In this document: positions 1-8,815 of the stretch, one piece after another
How positions within the stretch are numbered: position 1 is the stretch's first letter
Layout of the letters: each line of letters opens with the position of its first letter
Origin: Aquisediminimonas profunda
Lineage (GTDB): Bacteria; Pseudomonadota; Alphaproteobacteria; Sphingomonadales; Sphingomonadaceae
Length of the DNA stretch: 64,000 nucleotides
Assembly: GCF_019443285.1 (NCBI RefSeq)
Contig: NZ_CP080327.1
Location: 682,001-746,000 of the forward strand
Direction: 5' to 3'
Program-made: the position numbers and the translations under genes
The notes under the pieces: generated by a model
Seen by the model: the letters and a program-made list of their open reading frames with translations, nothing else
Database searches by the model: none
What the model was told of the DNA's origin: nothing

Positions 1-1
1 T

Positions 2-217
2 GCTTTGTGCACGAAGCGACAACGCGACGTGGCCTGGATAGATGATGACGATCTGCTTTCGGGCGCAGCGAGGATGGCGCGCGAGCATATAATGGTGAAA
101 CTCGTGTTCCTCCCCCCAATGAAAGCGAGCGACTTTCCAGATCGCAAGGCGCTTGCCGAGGCGGCCCATGCGGCCATGTCGGCAGTCTATGCCACCGCTC
201 CGAAGCGGCCAAGATAA
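2..217 (+). CDS. PlsC-type lysophospholipid acyltransferase, C-terminal end (OlsA-like), truncated by window edge
   Basis: The reading frame is open from the first bases of the window, so this is the tail of a longer gene whose start lies upstream. The roughly 70 visible residues contain an AW-x-DDDDL segment, then a beta-strand/FLPP segment and ASDFPDRKALAEAAH. This resembles the C-terminal block of 1-acyl-glycerol-3-phosphate acyltransferases (PlsC/OlsA). The catalytic HX4D motif would be outside the window. The stop lies 31 bases inside the 3' end of the convergent olsB-like gene. OlsA O-acylates lyso-ornithine lipid made by OlsB, so the neighbour supports the OlsA reading, but a general PlsC is equally possible from this fragment. 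Confidence 0.6.
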   Translation, partial: ALCTKRQRDVAWIDDDDLLSGAARMAREHIMVKLVFLPPMKASDFPDRKALAEAAHAAMSAVYATAPKRPR

Positions 218-972
218 CGGGCGGATATCGAAGCGACGGGCATGACCATGAAGACATCGACGGTGTTGAACGGCTCATCAATCACAGCGCCGTCGCCGAC
301 CATCGCACCGACCCGCAAATAACCTTTGATAAGGGGCGGCAGCTTGCGCATCGCCAGCCTTGGATCATAGCCACCGATCGGAAGGCGTGCCATCTCGACA
401 TGACGGCGATCAAGCGCCCGCGCCCTGAGATGCGGCGGTGCCAGATGATTGTGATAAAGATAGGACAGCGTGTCCGCATGGTCATCCGGGTCGACACCGT
501 GGAAACTCGCACACCCGAACATCATGGAAATCCGGTGCCGCTCGAGATAGGTCGCGATACCGCGCCAGAGCAACTGGATGGTCCCTGCATCGCGATAGGC
601 CGGCGCAACGCACGACCGCCCGAGTTCGAGCAGTTCGCTATTCGGATCGGTGCTCCGCGGGAAGCTCTCGAGGACATATTCTCCTGCGGTGTAAAAGCCG
701 CCATGCTTCTGCGCGATGCTCTCTCGCAGCAATCGATACGTGCCAACGACGACCGGAACACCACTGACAAGATCCTCAACGAGCAAATGATCGCAAACAT
801 CGTCAAACGGATCGGCGTCAAGGCCGATCGGGCCATGGTCCAGGCGCGCGCCTCGTTCTGCACAAAAGACATCCCAGCGCAATTTCTGTGCTGCCTGGAT
901 GTCACCTTTGCAGCTGGCCAAGCGAACAGACAGCATGCGGGGCGAGGGTTGGGATGTGCTTGAGATTGTCAT
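187..972 (-). CDS. olsB: OlsB-like L-ornithine N-alpha-acyltransferase (GNAT fold)
   Basis: Predicted to transfer a 3-hydroxyacyl chain from acyl carrier protein to the alpha-amino group of ornithine, giving lyso-ornithine lipid at the inner membrane. The 261-residue protein shows the family signature: LRWDVFCAE (31-39), D-P-F-D then CDHLLV (60-65), ELGRSCV (116-122) and FGCASF (152-157). These are typical of OlsB/hemolysin-type GNAT proteins, and the length is normal. An internal Met at residue 13 is an alternative start. The 3' end overlaps the tail of an OlsA/PlsC-like gene on the other strand, so the two ornithine-lipid steps would be encoded tail to tail. Family assignment is strong; acceptor specificity for ornithine is inferred. 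Confidence 0.8.
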   Translation of the reverse strand: MTISSTSQPSPRMLSVRLASCKGDIQAAQKLRWDVFCAERGARLDHGPIGLDADPFDDVCDHLLVEDLVSGVPVVVGTYRLLRESIAQKHGGFYTAGEYVLESFPRSTDPNSELLELGRSCVAPAYRDAGTIQLLWRGIATYLERHRISMMFGCASFHGVDPDDHADTLSYLYHNHLAPPHLRARALDRRHVEMARLPIGGYDPRLAMRKLPPLIKGYLRVGAMVGDGAVIDEPFNTVDVFMVMPVASISARYLGRFGAVA

Positions 973-1059
973 GACACCGGGTCCTTCCTATGCAGTGTGC
1001 GTCAGTTGATGCCGAACTGGATTCGGTCTTTTTGAGTCTTTGAATTGAGGGGCTGACCT

Positions 1060-1947
1060 ATGGAGATGCAGCAGGTTCGCTATTTCGTGGCGCTTGCCCA
1101 GACGCTCAATTTCACGCGGGCTGCGGAGATGTGCAATGTGACCCAACCCGCGCTGACTCGCGCGATCCAACAGCTTGAACATGAACTTGGCGGACCGCTT
1201 TTCAACCGGGAACGCGGCAATTCGCACCTGACGGAGCTTGGGCGTATCATGTTGCCCTATCTTGAAGGCGTCGATGCCCAGACACGGGCCGCCAAGGACG
1301 TGGCGAAGGCCGTAAAGGGCCTGAAGAAGGTCAAGCTGAGGATCGGTGTGATGTGCACGATCGGTCCGCAGTTGGTCGCTGGGCTTCTGCCCCGGTTCCA
1401 GGCCAACAACCCGGACGTCGAAATCGAAGTGATCGACGATGGTGCTCCGCAAATGGTGGAACGGCTCGAAAAGGGAGACCTTGAGATCGCCATTCTCGGC
1501 AGCCATGAAACCTTGCCGGATTCGCTCCACCAATTGAGAATCTTCGACGAGAAATTCGTCATCCTTCTGCCGCCGAACCATCCGTTGAGCGCCAATCCGT
1601 CGGTCCGTGCGGCGGACCTTCACGAGCAACCCTATGTCAGCCGCTCGCAATGCGAAGTCTTCCGCTACGTTGCCGGGGACCTCAAGAGCAGGGGCGTCGA
1701 ACCGCGCGTAGTCTTTCGCTCTCCGCGTGACGATTGGGTTCAGGGGATGATCAAGGCTGGCCTTGGTTTCGGCTTTTTTCCGGAGTCGTCGGTCACGGAT
1801 CCGGACGTGGTTGTCAGGCCGCTGGTTGATCCCGAATATACCCGCAGCGTCTTCCTGGCGACTGTGCGCGGGCGGCCGCATTCGCCGGCTGTCGGGGCTT
1901 TTATTCGAGAGGCCCGATATCATAAATGGCCAACTTCGGTGGACTGA
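1060..1947 (+). CDS. LysR-family transcriptional regulator
   Basis: A 295-residue LysR-type regulator of normal length. The N-terminal winged helix-turn-helix occupies about residues 1-60 (MQQVRYFVALAQTLNF, then TQPALTRAIQQLE as recognition helix). A linker helix and a periplasmic-binding-protein-like effector domain follow from about residue 90 to 285. The 87-base gap to the divergent olsB-like gene could hold a shared control region. The 3' end overlaps a convergent carboxymuconolactone-decarboxylase-like gene by 28 bases. The effector and target genes are not evident; by LysR habit the divergent neighbour is a candidate target, which is inference only. Confidence 0.9.
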   Translation: MEMQQVRYFVALAQTLNFTRAAEMCNVTQPALTRAIQQLEHELGGPLFNRERGNSHLTELGRIMLPYLEGVDAQTRAAKDVAKAVKGLKKVKLRIGVMCTIGPQLVAGLLPRFQANNPDVEIEVIDDGAPQMVERLEKGDLEIAILGSHETLPDSLHQLRIFDEKFVILLPPNHPLSANPSVRAADLHEQPYVSRSQCEVFRYVAGDLKSRGVEPRVVFRSPRDDWVQGMIKAGLGFGFFPESSVTDPDVVVRPLVDPEYTRSVFLATVRGRPHSPAVGAFIREARYHKWPTSVD

Positions 1948-2387
1948 CCCGGCGCGGGACAGACCGCGCAGTCCGGATCTGTGGCCGTGGTCAATAGATC
2001 GTGGCAGGCCGTCAGTGCATTGATGACAACCGGGAAACCGGAGTAGATGGAAACCTGCATCATCGCTTCGACGATCTGCTCGCGCGAAAGCCCCAACTTC
2101 GTTGCTGACGAAACATGGGCGCGCAGCGGAGCGATCGCGTCTCCCCGGGCTGTGAGCACGGCAATGGCGACAAGTTCGCGTGCATGCATGTCGAGGGCAG
2201 GGCGGGCGAACACGTCGCCAAAGGCAAATTCGACGACCATGCGGGCAAAATCCGGGGCAACTTCGGCAAGCCGGTCAGTGACGAGATCCATTTTTTCCTG
2301 CGACATGGACAGCAGGACATCAAGCCCGCGGGCATAGCGACTCTTGCTCTCAGGTCGCGCCGCGCCGGGTCGAGATGGTTTACGCAT
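1920..2387 (-). CDS. Carboxymuconolactone decarboxylase (CMD/AhpD-fold) family protein
   Basis: A 155-residue all-helical CMD-family protein. It has the RELVAIAVLTARGD helix, a conserved His in LRAHV, and a C-terminal IYSGFPVVINAL segment characteristic of gamma-carboxymuconolactone decarboxylase (PcaC-like) rather than of AhpD, since no CxxC redox pair is seen at the active site. I chose the ATG at 2387 because AGGAAAAAG lies just upstream of it on the minus strand. A longer upstream reading frame exists but looks non-coding. No other protocatechuate genes are in the window, so a role in aromatic degradation is not supported; such orphan CMD proteins often have unknown substrates. Confidence 0.8.
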   Translation of the reverse strand: MRKPSRPGAARPESKSRYARGLDVLLSMSQEKMDLVTDRLAEVAPDFARMVVEFAFGDVFARPALDMHARELVAIAVLTARGDAIAPLRAHVSSATKLGLSREQIVEAMMQVSIYSGFPVVINALTACHDLLTTATDPDCAVCPAPGQSTEVGHL

Positions 2388-2518
2388 AATCTTTTTCCTG
2401 GACCCTGGTCTGGCGCCCCGCCGGGATGGGGGAAAGCGGGGCGCCAGTGTTCCGGTGCAGGGGTCACCGGGGTTTCGGCCGAAATGTGGGGTATCATCCG
2501 GCCGCATTCGAAACGGCC

Positions 2519-2962
2519 TTACTGGCCGTGGTGGACGTCAGATGACAGGAGCACGGCTTCTGTCGTTCCGGTATTCTTCCACCAGTGCGAAAGGCCACCC
2601 GCCTCGCGAGAAATCTCGCCAGCGTGGTGCACGATCGGTGTTGTGCAGGTGCTGCGATACTCCGTGACTTCACCCTTGATCGTGATGATCAGGGCAGGTC
2701 GGTCGGCATGACTGTGAAGGGGAACAATGCCCCCGGGCTGCAGGACGAGCCGCCGCGTGCGGAGCTGGCGTCCGTCCACGCCGATTTCCGGACCAAGATC
2801 AACCGATGCAAGCACGGTGTCCGTGACGCCAGACGGCGCGGTCGCAGCGCCAGCGAGAGGATTGGGGCCGACGTTGCCGGCCGGGCATTCGCCAGCAAAG
2901 GCTGGCGTGGCGAAACCGCCCAGAGCGGTCGCGGCCAATGCGGCAATAAGAGTTTTCGTCAT
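2519..2962 (-). CDS. Exported cupin-domain protein
   Basis: A 147-residue protein with an N-terminal signal peptide (hydrophobic core at about 4-20, cleavage after AFA) and a single cupin barrel. Likely metal ligands are H83 and H85 in PLHSHADRP, E98 in the first cupin motif and H126 in LSHWW. Two Cys (26 and 106) could form a disulfide in the periplasm. It sits 131 bases upstream of the CMD-family gene on the same strand. The substrate is unknown; secreted single-domain cupins of this type are not assigned to a reaction. A metal-binding role is inferred from the His/Glu pattern. Confidence 0.75.
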   Translation of the reverse strand: MTKTLIAALAATALGGFATPAFAGECPAGNVGPNPLAGAATAPSGVTDTVLASVDLGPEIGVDGRQLRTRRLVLQPGGIVPLHSHADRPALIITIKGEVTEYRSTCTTPIVHHAGEISREAGGLSHWWKNTGTTEAVLLSSDVHHGQ

Positions 2963-3024
2963 AAAATGTCCTTTGTGCAGTCCTGAATTTCATCAAAGGC
3001 CACCGACCGGGGGTTGTGGGGTTT

Positions 3025-3034
3025 GGGGGGGGGG
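3025..3034. repeat. Homopolymeric G tract (10 G)
   Basis: Ten consecutive G in the intergenic region between the cupin gene and bdhA, about 60 bases upstream of the cupin start on its 5' side. The surrounding sequence is also G-rich. No gene reads through it. Such runs are slippage-prone and a common sequencing-error site. Confidence 0.9.
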
Positions 3035-3188
3035 AAGCCCCGGCCCGGTGACGCACTTCAATTAGGATGACCTCGCCATGCTGGACATTCGATTGTCGGC
3101 ATCGAGTTCATGCACAACCGGCATTTCAACTTCATGACAGGCCCAGCCAAAACGCCCCACATTCCGAAATTCAGGAGGGAGATGCCTG

Positions 3189-4010
3189 GTGAACAGTGTA
3201 ACCGAAACCCGTATCGAGAGAGCCTTGCCACTGATGGGCAAGGTCGCGGTCGTGACTGGATCGACCAGCGGCATTGGCCTTGGCATTGCCCAGGCCCTTG
3301 CCCGGGCTGGAGCGGATGTCATGCTCAACGGCCTTGGAGATCAGGTCGAAATCGAGAAGATCCGCGCGAGCCTGTCTGCGGAAGCCGGCGTGCGCGTTGG
3401 ATATCACGGCGCAGATCTTCTGAACGCCGGCGGCGCAGCAGCCATTGTCACAGACACGATTGAGCGCCTGGGTCGCGTCGATATCCTCGTCAACAATGCT
3501 GGTATTCAGCACGTCAGCCCGATCGAGGATTTTCCCGTCGAGAAATGGGATGCAATCATCGCGCTCAACCTCTCGGCGGCCTTTCATGCCACCCGCGCAG
3601 CCTTCGCACCGATGAAGGCGGCAGGCTGGGGACGCATCGTGAATGTCGCATCCGCGCACGGCCTTGTCGCATCGCCGTTCAAGAGTGCCTATGTCGCGGC
3701 CAAGCATGGCGTTTTGGGTCTGACGAAAACCGTCGCGCTCGAAGGTGCAGAGCATGGCGTGACCTGCAACGCCATTTGCCCGGGCTATGTCTGGACGCCG
3801 CTGGTCGAAAACCAGATTGATGCCACGGCCGAAGCCAGAGGCATCAGCCGGGACGATGTCATCCGCAACGTCCTTCTCGCCGCCCAGCCCAGCAAGCGGT
3901 TTGCAGACGTCGATGAGCTCGGCGCGCTGACCGTGTTCCTCTGCAGCGAGGCCGCGCGGTCCATAACCGGGGCAGCCATGCCGGTCGATGGCGGCTGGAC
4001 GGCGCAGTAA
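3189..4010 (+). CDS. bdhA: 3-hydroxybutyrate dehydrogenase
   Basis: NAD-dependent short-chain dehydrogenase that interconverts (R)-3-hydroxybutyrate and acetoacetate in PHB/ketone-body turnover. The 273-residue sequence has the nucleotide motif TGSTSGIG (23-30), VNNAG (101-105), and the catalytic triad S155, Y168 and K172. The C-terminal QPSKRFADVDELGAL and GAAMPVDGGWTAQ stretches are typical of 3-HBDH. The start is a GTG with AGGAGG 10 bases upstream; an internal ATG at 3234 lacks a ribosome site. It is followed 174 bases later by a patatin-like gene, a pairing that suggests a link to intracellular PHB or lipid mobilisation. Confidence 0.9.
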   Translation: MNSVTETRIERALPLMGKVAVVTGSTSGIGLGIAQALARAGADVMLNGLGDQVEIEKIRASLSAEAGVRVGYHGADLLNAGGAAAIVTDTIERLGRVDILVNNAGIQHVSPIEDFPVEKWDAIIALNLSAAFHATRAAFAPMKAAGWGRIVNVASAHGLVASPFKSAYVAAKHGVLGLTKTVALEGAEHGVTCNAICPGYVWTPLVENQIDATAEARGISRDDVIRNVLLAAQPSKRFADVDELGALTVFLCSEAARSITGAAMPVDGGWTAQ

Positions 4011-4184
4011 CATGTATAGCCAGCCTACACGCGGCCCCGCCGTTCCGCCCATCATCCGTCACATCTTTCTGGCGAAGCCTGCACCCAGGCAAGCCACCGA
4101 CCGCAGGACGCCTCAAGCGTCGGGGGTCCTGGCCGAACTTGCAGCCCAAAGATGCCACTGACCGTCTGTTCAAAAGGAGTAAAC

Positions 4185-5333
4185 ATGACACATTCCCTCA
4201 AGGCCGAGATCGCGCAATATGGCCAAGCCGTTCTGGTTTTTCAGGGCGGAGGAGCGCTGGGTGCCTATCAGGTCGGCGTCTATCAGGCCCTGCACGAAGC
4301 CGGGATCGAGCCGGACTGGGTCATCGGGACCTCAATTGGCGCCATCAATGCATCGATCATTGCGGGGAACGAACCCGCCGATCGGCTCGACCGGCTGACC
4401 GAGTTCTGGAAGCGTGTCGAACATGGCCACATATTCGAAACACCGGCACAGGGCCTGTTTGGCAATTTGTTCAATCCAGTGCGCACAATGTCTGCCATCA
4501 TGGGGGGAATTCCTTCGTTCTTTACGCCCAATCCACTCGCCTTCCTCAGCCCCCATGTACCGCTTGGGTCGGAAGGCGCCGGCTATTATTCGACCGACCC
4601 GCTGCGCAAGACGCTTGCTGACCTGACCGATTTTGACCTGATCAATCAGGGCGGAACACGCCTGACCGTAGGCGCCGCGAATGTCAGGACCAGCGAGATG
4701 CACTATTTCGACTCGCGCGACATGTCGCTGGATACGCGACATGTTCTGGCCTCGGGAGCACTGCCCCCCGCATTCCCCGCAGTCCGGATCGATGGCGAGC
4801 TCTACTGGGACGGTGGCATTGTTTCCAATACGCCCGTTGAGGCCGTTTTCGACGATGCGCCGCGCCGTGACGCAATGGTTTTTGCAGTCCATCTCTGGAA
4901 CCCGCACGGTGGCGAGCCCAAGTCGATTTGGGATGTGATGAACCGGCAGAAGGACATCCAGTATTCCAGCCGCGCCAATTCCCATATTGCGCGCCAGAGG
5001 CAACTCCACAAGCTGCGCCACGTCATCACTCAGCTTGCCGCAATGGTTCCACAAGGCACACAACACGACACGGATGTCGACACGCTGGCGGGCTATGGCT
5101 GCGTGACCAAGATGCATGTGATACGCTTGCTTGCGCCGGCGCTCGATCATGAAGATCACAGCAAGGATGTCGATTTCAGCCCACGCGGGATCCGCGAGCG
5201 GCGCGAAGCCGGTTATAGAGATACCTTGGCTGTGCTGAAGGAAGCCCCCTGGCGCGCAGACAATGACCCGCTGGAAGGGTTCATCCTGCACGAAGCCATG
5301 GGCGGAGACCTTGTCGAGGTCGATGCGGCCTAG
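4185..5333 (+). CDS. Patatin-like phospholipase with DUF3734-type C-terminus
   Basis: A 382-residue patatin-family lipid acyl hydrolase. The oxyanion-hole motif GGGALGAY (21-28), nucleophile elbow G-T-S50-I-G and catalytic Asp in WDGG (D209) are all present, so the Ser-Asp dyad looks intact. The region after about residue 220 fits the C-terminal extension common in patatins encoded beside bdhA. The ATG at 4185 is preceded by AAGGAG. No signal peptide is seen, so a cytoplasmic enzyme acting on membrane lipid or polyester is likely. Its 3' end overlaps the convergent serine hydrolase gene by four bases. Substrate is inferred from family and neighbour only. Confidence 0.85.
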   Translation: MTHSLKAEIAQYGQAVLVFQGGGALGAYQVGVYQALHEAGIEPDWVIGTSIGAINASIIAGNEPADRLDRLTEFWKRVEHGHIFETPAQGLFGNLFNPVRTMSAIMGGIPSFFTPNPLAFLSPHVPLGSEGAGYYSTDPLRKTLADLTDFDLINQGGTRLTVGAANVRTSEMHYFDSRDMSLDTRHVLASGALPPAFPAVRIDGELYWDGGIVSNTPVEAVFDDAPRRDAMVFAVHLWNPHGGEPKSIWDVMNRQKDIQYSSRANSHIARQRQLHKLRHVITQLAAMVPQGTQHDTDVDTLAGYGCVTKMHVIRLLAPALDHEDHSKDVDFSPRGIRERREAGYRDTLAVLKEAPWRADNDPLEGFILHEAMGGDLVEVDAA

Positions 5334-6502
5334 TCAGACAGATGCTGCCGCAAGGCGCCAATCGCGGCTTGGTGAAGGTCATCCGTGTGCAGGTTCGACG
5401 CCAGCGGGTGTGATCCGAAGCGGATGAAGGCCATCTCTGCTCCCGGCTCAATATGCACCCGCTGGCCATAGACGCCGAGCGCGGAAATGGCGCCCTGGGC
5501 ATTGTGCGAAATCCACCACTGGCTGCGATAGGAGCCTCCCGCCCGCACGCCATGTCGTGATGACGCGAACAATGCCCGGTCTCCGCCTGCAAAAATCCGC
5601 TGTCGGGCGTCGGCCGGAATGGCGGAGGTGGGGTCTAGGATCAGCAGCGCCAGCCGGGCGAGGTCGCGCGCCGTCGCATTGAGGCCGGTTGCCGCGATCT
5701 CGTGGCCGGCCGTATCGACCAGAAAATGCCCATCCTCTTCGCATCCCGCCGGATGCCACAGAAGTTCGGTCGCGAGATCGGCAAGGCGCTGGCCAGTGGC
5801 GTTGACAAGCACCCAACCGAGCGCATCGGCCACCGGGCTGCGATAGGAAAAGCTTGCGCCAGGGTCGGCGTCGCGCGCCTCGAGCCTGGCGAGCGTTTCG
5901 CGCGCCCCGCCCGTCGCGGCAGACGGCGTCCAATAGCTTGCGGAATAACGGTGCACATCGGCATCGGGATTGGCATAATCCTCATCAAAGGCGACACCAT
6001 CCGTCATATCCAACAGATCGCGCACACGGGCGCCCGCAAAGCCGCTTCCCGCCAGATCCGGGACATAGTCGGACGCTGGCTGCTGCGGATCAAGCCGGCC
6101 CGCACTGATCAGTATTTCCGCGATCAGTCCGACAAAGGACTTGCTGACGGAAAAGCAATGGTGCGGTGTCAGGGACGACATGCCATTGCGGTAGGTTTCG
6201 TAGACGATCGCGCCCTTGTGCAGCACGATCATCGCATCGGTATAGGTTGCCGCGACAAAGTCTTCCCAGGTCATCCCGCCAAAGCTCAATCCGGCAAGAT
6301 CGACGGGCGCATGGGGAAGCGCGCGCGGCGCCGAGCTGCGCCGAACTGCGCGAGACGGAACGAGTTCGCGCGTATGCTGGAAGGCCCAACGCGAGAAGGG
6401 GTAAAGCCGCCAATTTTCGCGCGTTACCCTGAGGTGTTCCGGAATTTCGGGCCCCGGGCCAATGCCGGCTTCTGGCCAGTCCAAGGGAGGAGGCAGTGTC
6501 AT
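5330..6502 (-). CDS. Serine hydrolase of the class-C beta-lactamase / NylB-like family
   Basis: A 390-residue protein with the SxxK nucleophile motif S118-V-S-K121 and a conserved Tyr (Y220 in SYRSPV) about 100 residues later. That spacing matches 6-aminohexanoate-dimer hydrolase NylB and related esterase/amidase enzymes. No signal peptide is evident, which argues against a secreted beta-lactamase. I chose the ATG at 6502, which forms an ATGA overlap with the stop of the upstream ATP-grasp gene, indicating translational coupling; a Met six residues earlier (6520) is possible. The likely job is amide or ester hydrolysis related to the product of its ATP-grasp partner; this is inference. Confidence 0.8.
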   Translation of the reverse strand: MTLPPPLDWPEAGIGPGPEIPEHLRVTRENWRLYPFSRWAFQHTRELVPSRAVRRSSAPRALPHAPVDLAGLSFGGMTWEDFVAATYTDAMIVLHKGAIVYETYRNGMSSLTPHHCFSVSKSFVGLIAEILISAGRLDPQQPASDYVPDLAGSGFAGARVRDLLDMTDGVAFDEDYANPDADVHRYSASYWTPSAATGGARETLARLEARDADPGASFSYRSPVADALGWVLVNATGQRLADLATELLWHPAGCEEDGHFLVDTAGHEIAATGLNATARDLARLALLILDPTSAIPADARQRIFAGGDRALFASSRHGVRAGGSYRSQWWISHNAQGAISALGVYGQRVHIEPGAEMAFIRFGSHPLASNLHTDDLHQAAIGALRQHLSD

Positions 6503-7590
6503 CGGGTTGAGGGATAGCACCTCACAAGCGATTTCTCACGCCTCCATTGCCGGAAAAATTCCCGAAACGGCATGGGCAGAAAACCACGCTTGCGGTTGGC
6601 CGCGCCCAGACGAAACAGGATAAGGAACTGGACGCACAATGTGTGCCAGGCATCGATGAGGCGCGTGCGCGCGTCCCAGATGTGCGTCGCTTCGGCGCCA
6701 GCGCCATTGTACTCGATGATCGAGAAATCTTCTCCGCGACGGAATGCTTCAAAATCGGCAAAGCGCACGTCGAACCGCCCGAAATGGAATTCGCCGATCT
6801 CATCCGCAATGGCGTTGAACCGCGCGCACATGGCCTGCGTGATCCAGACATTGCCGTTGCGAAAGATCGCCCCCTTGCTGTGCGAACCGGAAAAAACGAG
6901 CCGACGGGCCTCACCTGCCGGGAGAACAACGTCCAGCTCGTCGGCAAAGCGGTCCAGATACAAGTGTGGCACCCTGCCAGCCCGCGGATCGCCGAGAATC
7001 AGTTCGCGCAAGGTTGCTGTTCCGTTTCCCACCACATGAGGAAAATATTTGAGCGTGAGCGAAACGATTGTCCCGCGGCGTGCGCCGGGCGCTCGGACGA
7101 AAAACACCCCCGCCTCTCCCTCGACGTCCACCATACGCTGGAGAATGAAATTGCAATTGTTCGGGAATTCGGATCGATATCGCGCCAGTTCATCGTCGTT
7201 GCGAATGGGCCGGACCCCGGCGCCGCGACAGCCGATGTCCGGCTTTGCGACCAACGGAAAAGCGAGGCCGGCATTCGCTAGAGAGCGGACGAGGTCTGCG
7301 GGCCGGTCGCTTGGGGAAACGAGGATCCACGCTGGCAAGCAACCTGAACCGTTTGCGCCAAGCCGGGCGAACAGGCGGCTTTTCTCCTCCCCCACCAGCC
7401 CGCCCGCTGGCAAGGTGGGATTTGCAAGCAGGGGAAGGCGAATGCTGCGGTGCCAAAGCATGAGCAGCGCGATCCAGATCCAGACCGGAGCGTAGAAGAG
7501 CCATGCCGGCCAGAATTCGAAGAAGGACAAAGGAGGCTCACCCCGCTCAATCGGGGGCATTCCGGCGGCTGCAACCGGCCCCTGCTTCAT
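6499..7590 (-). CDS. Membrane-anchored ATP-grasp ligase
   Basis: A 363-residue protein with one N-terminal hydrophobic segment (about residues 24-47, rich in Trp and Leu), then an ATP-grasp domain. Visible ATP-grasp features: K116 in LVAKP, a Gly-rich loop CRGAG, Q151 and a Glu shortly after it (hinge/adenine contacts), D274 in GRFDVRF, and the metal-binding E293-x-N295 pair in IIEYNGAG. This predicts formation of an acyl-phosphate and ligation to an amine or thiol. The start at 7590 makes an ATGA overlap with the upstream TPR gene, and its stop makes another with the downstream hydrolase. The substrate is unknown; similar proteins are often labelled D-Ala-D-Ala-ligase-like or carboxylate-amine ligase. 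Confidence 0.75.
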   Translation of the reverse strand: MKQGPVAAAGMPPIERGEPPLSFFEFWPAWLFYAPVWIWIALLMLWHRSIRLPLLANPTLPAGGLVGEEKSRLFARLGANGSGCLPAWILVSPSDRPADLVRSLANAGLAFPLVAKPDIGCRGAGVRPIRNDDELARYRSEFPNNCNFILQRMVDVEGEAGVFFVRAPGARRGTIVSLTLKYFPHVVGNGTATLRELILGDPRAGRVPHLYLDRFADELDVVLPAGEARRLVFSGSHSKGAIFRNGNVWITQAMCARFNAIADEIGEFHFGRFDVRFADFEAFRRGEDFSIIEYNGAGAEATHIWDARTRLIDAWHTLCVQFLILFRLGAANRKRGFLPMPFREFFRQWRREKSLVRCYPSTR

Positions 7591-8792
7591 GCTGCCTGTT
7601 TCCAATGTTGCGGTGCCGGCGTCATGCGACGCACGCTGTCGGCATAAAGGTCGGAAAACAGTGCCTTCTGGATGTTGCTGCCACCAAGGACGGGCACAAG
7701 CGCCTGCGCCGGACCCAGCGCAAGAGCGGCTGCCTGATGGTCACCCCGCGCGTGGGAAACCAGGCCATTTGCAAGACCGGCGAGCGACCTGCTCGACAGT
7801 CTCTCGACCAATGAATCGGTCGCCTCATCATATCCCCCGCGGGCCAAGGCATAGAGATAGTGAAGATCAAGGAAGCCATCGATCCCATCCTCGGCATTGG
7901 GCGCGACATGGGCCGCAACATCGTCCCAGCGTCCTCCCACATTGACTCCTGCCATTTCCAGCCGCGCAAGCAAGGCGATAGCGTTGATCTGATCCTGGCA
8001 ATGGCCCTTGCGCACGCCCCAGACATGCTCATCGAAATGCCGGAGGGCGCCAGGCCTGTCTCCCAGCTCGAGCGCAAACAGGGCAAGATGCCACCAGTTA
8101 TGCGTGAGCATGAAGGAGGAGCAGCGTTTCCAGCCCGGCGCATGAGCCTGCAAAAGGGCGCGCGCCTCAAGCGGAAGCCCTTTGGCCGCCAGCGCATGTG
8201 TCGCTGCGTGCTGGGCCCAGGGGTCATGGGTCGGCGACATGTCGATCGCGCGGCGAGCGAAACGCAAGGCGAGTTCGGCCTGGCCATTCTGGTCGAGAGC
8301 AAAGGCATGCAGGCCCAGCGCGCGGCCATCGCGATCGTCAATGGAGGCTGCCATGCCCGAGGTCCTGACCATGCCGGCCACATCGCCCCGACCGAGTTCA
8401 AGCACCTGGCACAGCTTGGCGGCCACCAGGTCGTGGGGCCAGATTTCGACAATGTGACGAAATTGCTGGACAGCGGACGCCGTGTCTCCGGCACCCCAGG
8501 CAGTAATGGCCGAGACCGTCCGGCGCTCGCGCTCGGTGGCACCAGCGGCATGGACCCATGCTGCAGAGATTCTCGGCGCCGCCTGAACCTGGCCTTCGCG
8601 TGTCATCAGCGTCAGGAACAGGGCTGCGGCATAGGCTTGCGCAAGCGCGCATTCGGGATCCGCTTCAAGCGCGACGAAAATGGCTTGGCAGCCGTTGCCG
8701 TGACTGACCAGTTCTTCCGCAAAGGTCACGATCGCGGATGCCGCTCGCGCGGACGCGGTAGAGATCGGCAGATCAAGATAGTGTTCGTTCAT
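7587..8792 (-). CDS. TPR-repeat protein (TTC38-like)
   Basis: A 401-residue soluble, Ala-rich helical protein. The pattern of helical pairs with A-x-A-x-x-L and HAFALDQNGQAELALRFA-type repeats fits tetratricopeptide-like proteins, and the HDPWAQHAATHALAAKG segment and the HNWWHLALFALELG segment resemble TTC38 homologues found in many proteobacteria. No signal peptide is visible. It is the first of three genes linked by ATGA overlaps (TPR, ATP-grasp, serine hydrolase) and starts 23 bases after the DedA gene. It probably acts as a scaffold or regulator of the two enzymes; no enzymatic motif was found. Confidence 0.7.
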   Translation of the reverse strand: MNEHYLDLPISTASARAASAIVTFAEELVSHGNGCQAIFVALEADPECALAQAYAAALFLTLMTREGQVQAAPRISAAWVHAAGATERERRTVSAITAWGAGDTASAVQQFRHIVEIWPHDLVAAKLCQVLELGRGDVAGMVRTSGMAASIDDRDGRALGLHAFALDQNGQAELALRFARRAIDMSPTHDPWAQHAATHALAAKGLPLEARALLQAHAPGWKRCSSFMLTHNWWHLALFALELGDRPGALRHFDEHVWGVRKGHCQDQINAIALLARLEMAGVNVGGRWDDVAAHVAPNAEDGIDGFLDLHYLYALARGGYDEATDSLVERLSSRSLAGLANGLVSHARGDHQAAALALGPAQALVPVLGGSNIQKALFSDLYADSVRRMTPAPQHWKQAA

Positions 8793-8815
8793 TCATCCTC
8801 TCCATTGTCCTGTTT

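Noticed and set aside
988-1923. Long antisense open frame opposite the LysR gene
   Set aside because: It mirrors the codon pattern of the LysR gene and has no family likeness or ribosome site.
4332-5291. Long antisense frame opposite the patatin gene
   Set aside because: Shadow frame in high-GC DNA; the patatin motifs are clear on the other strand.
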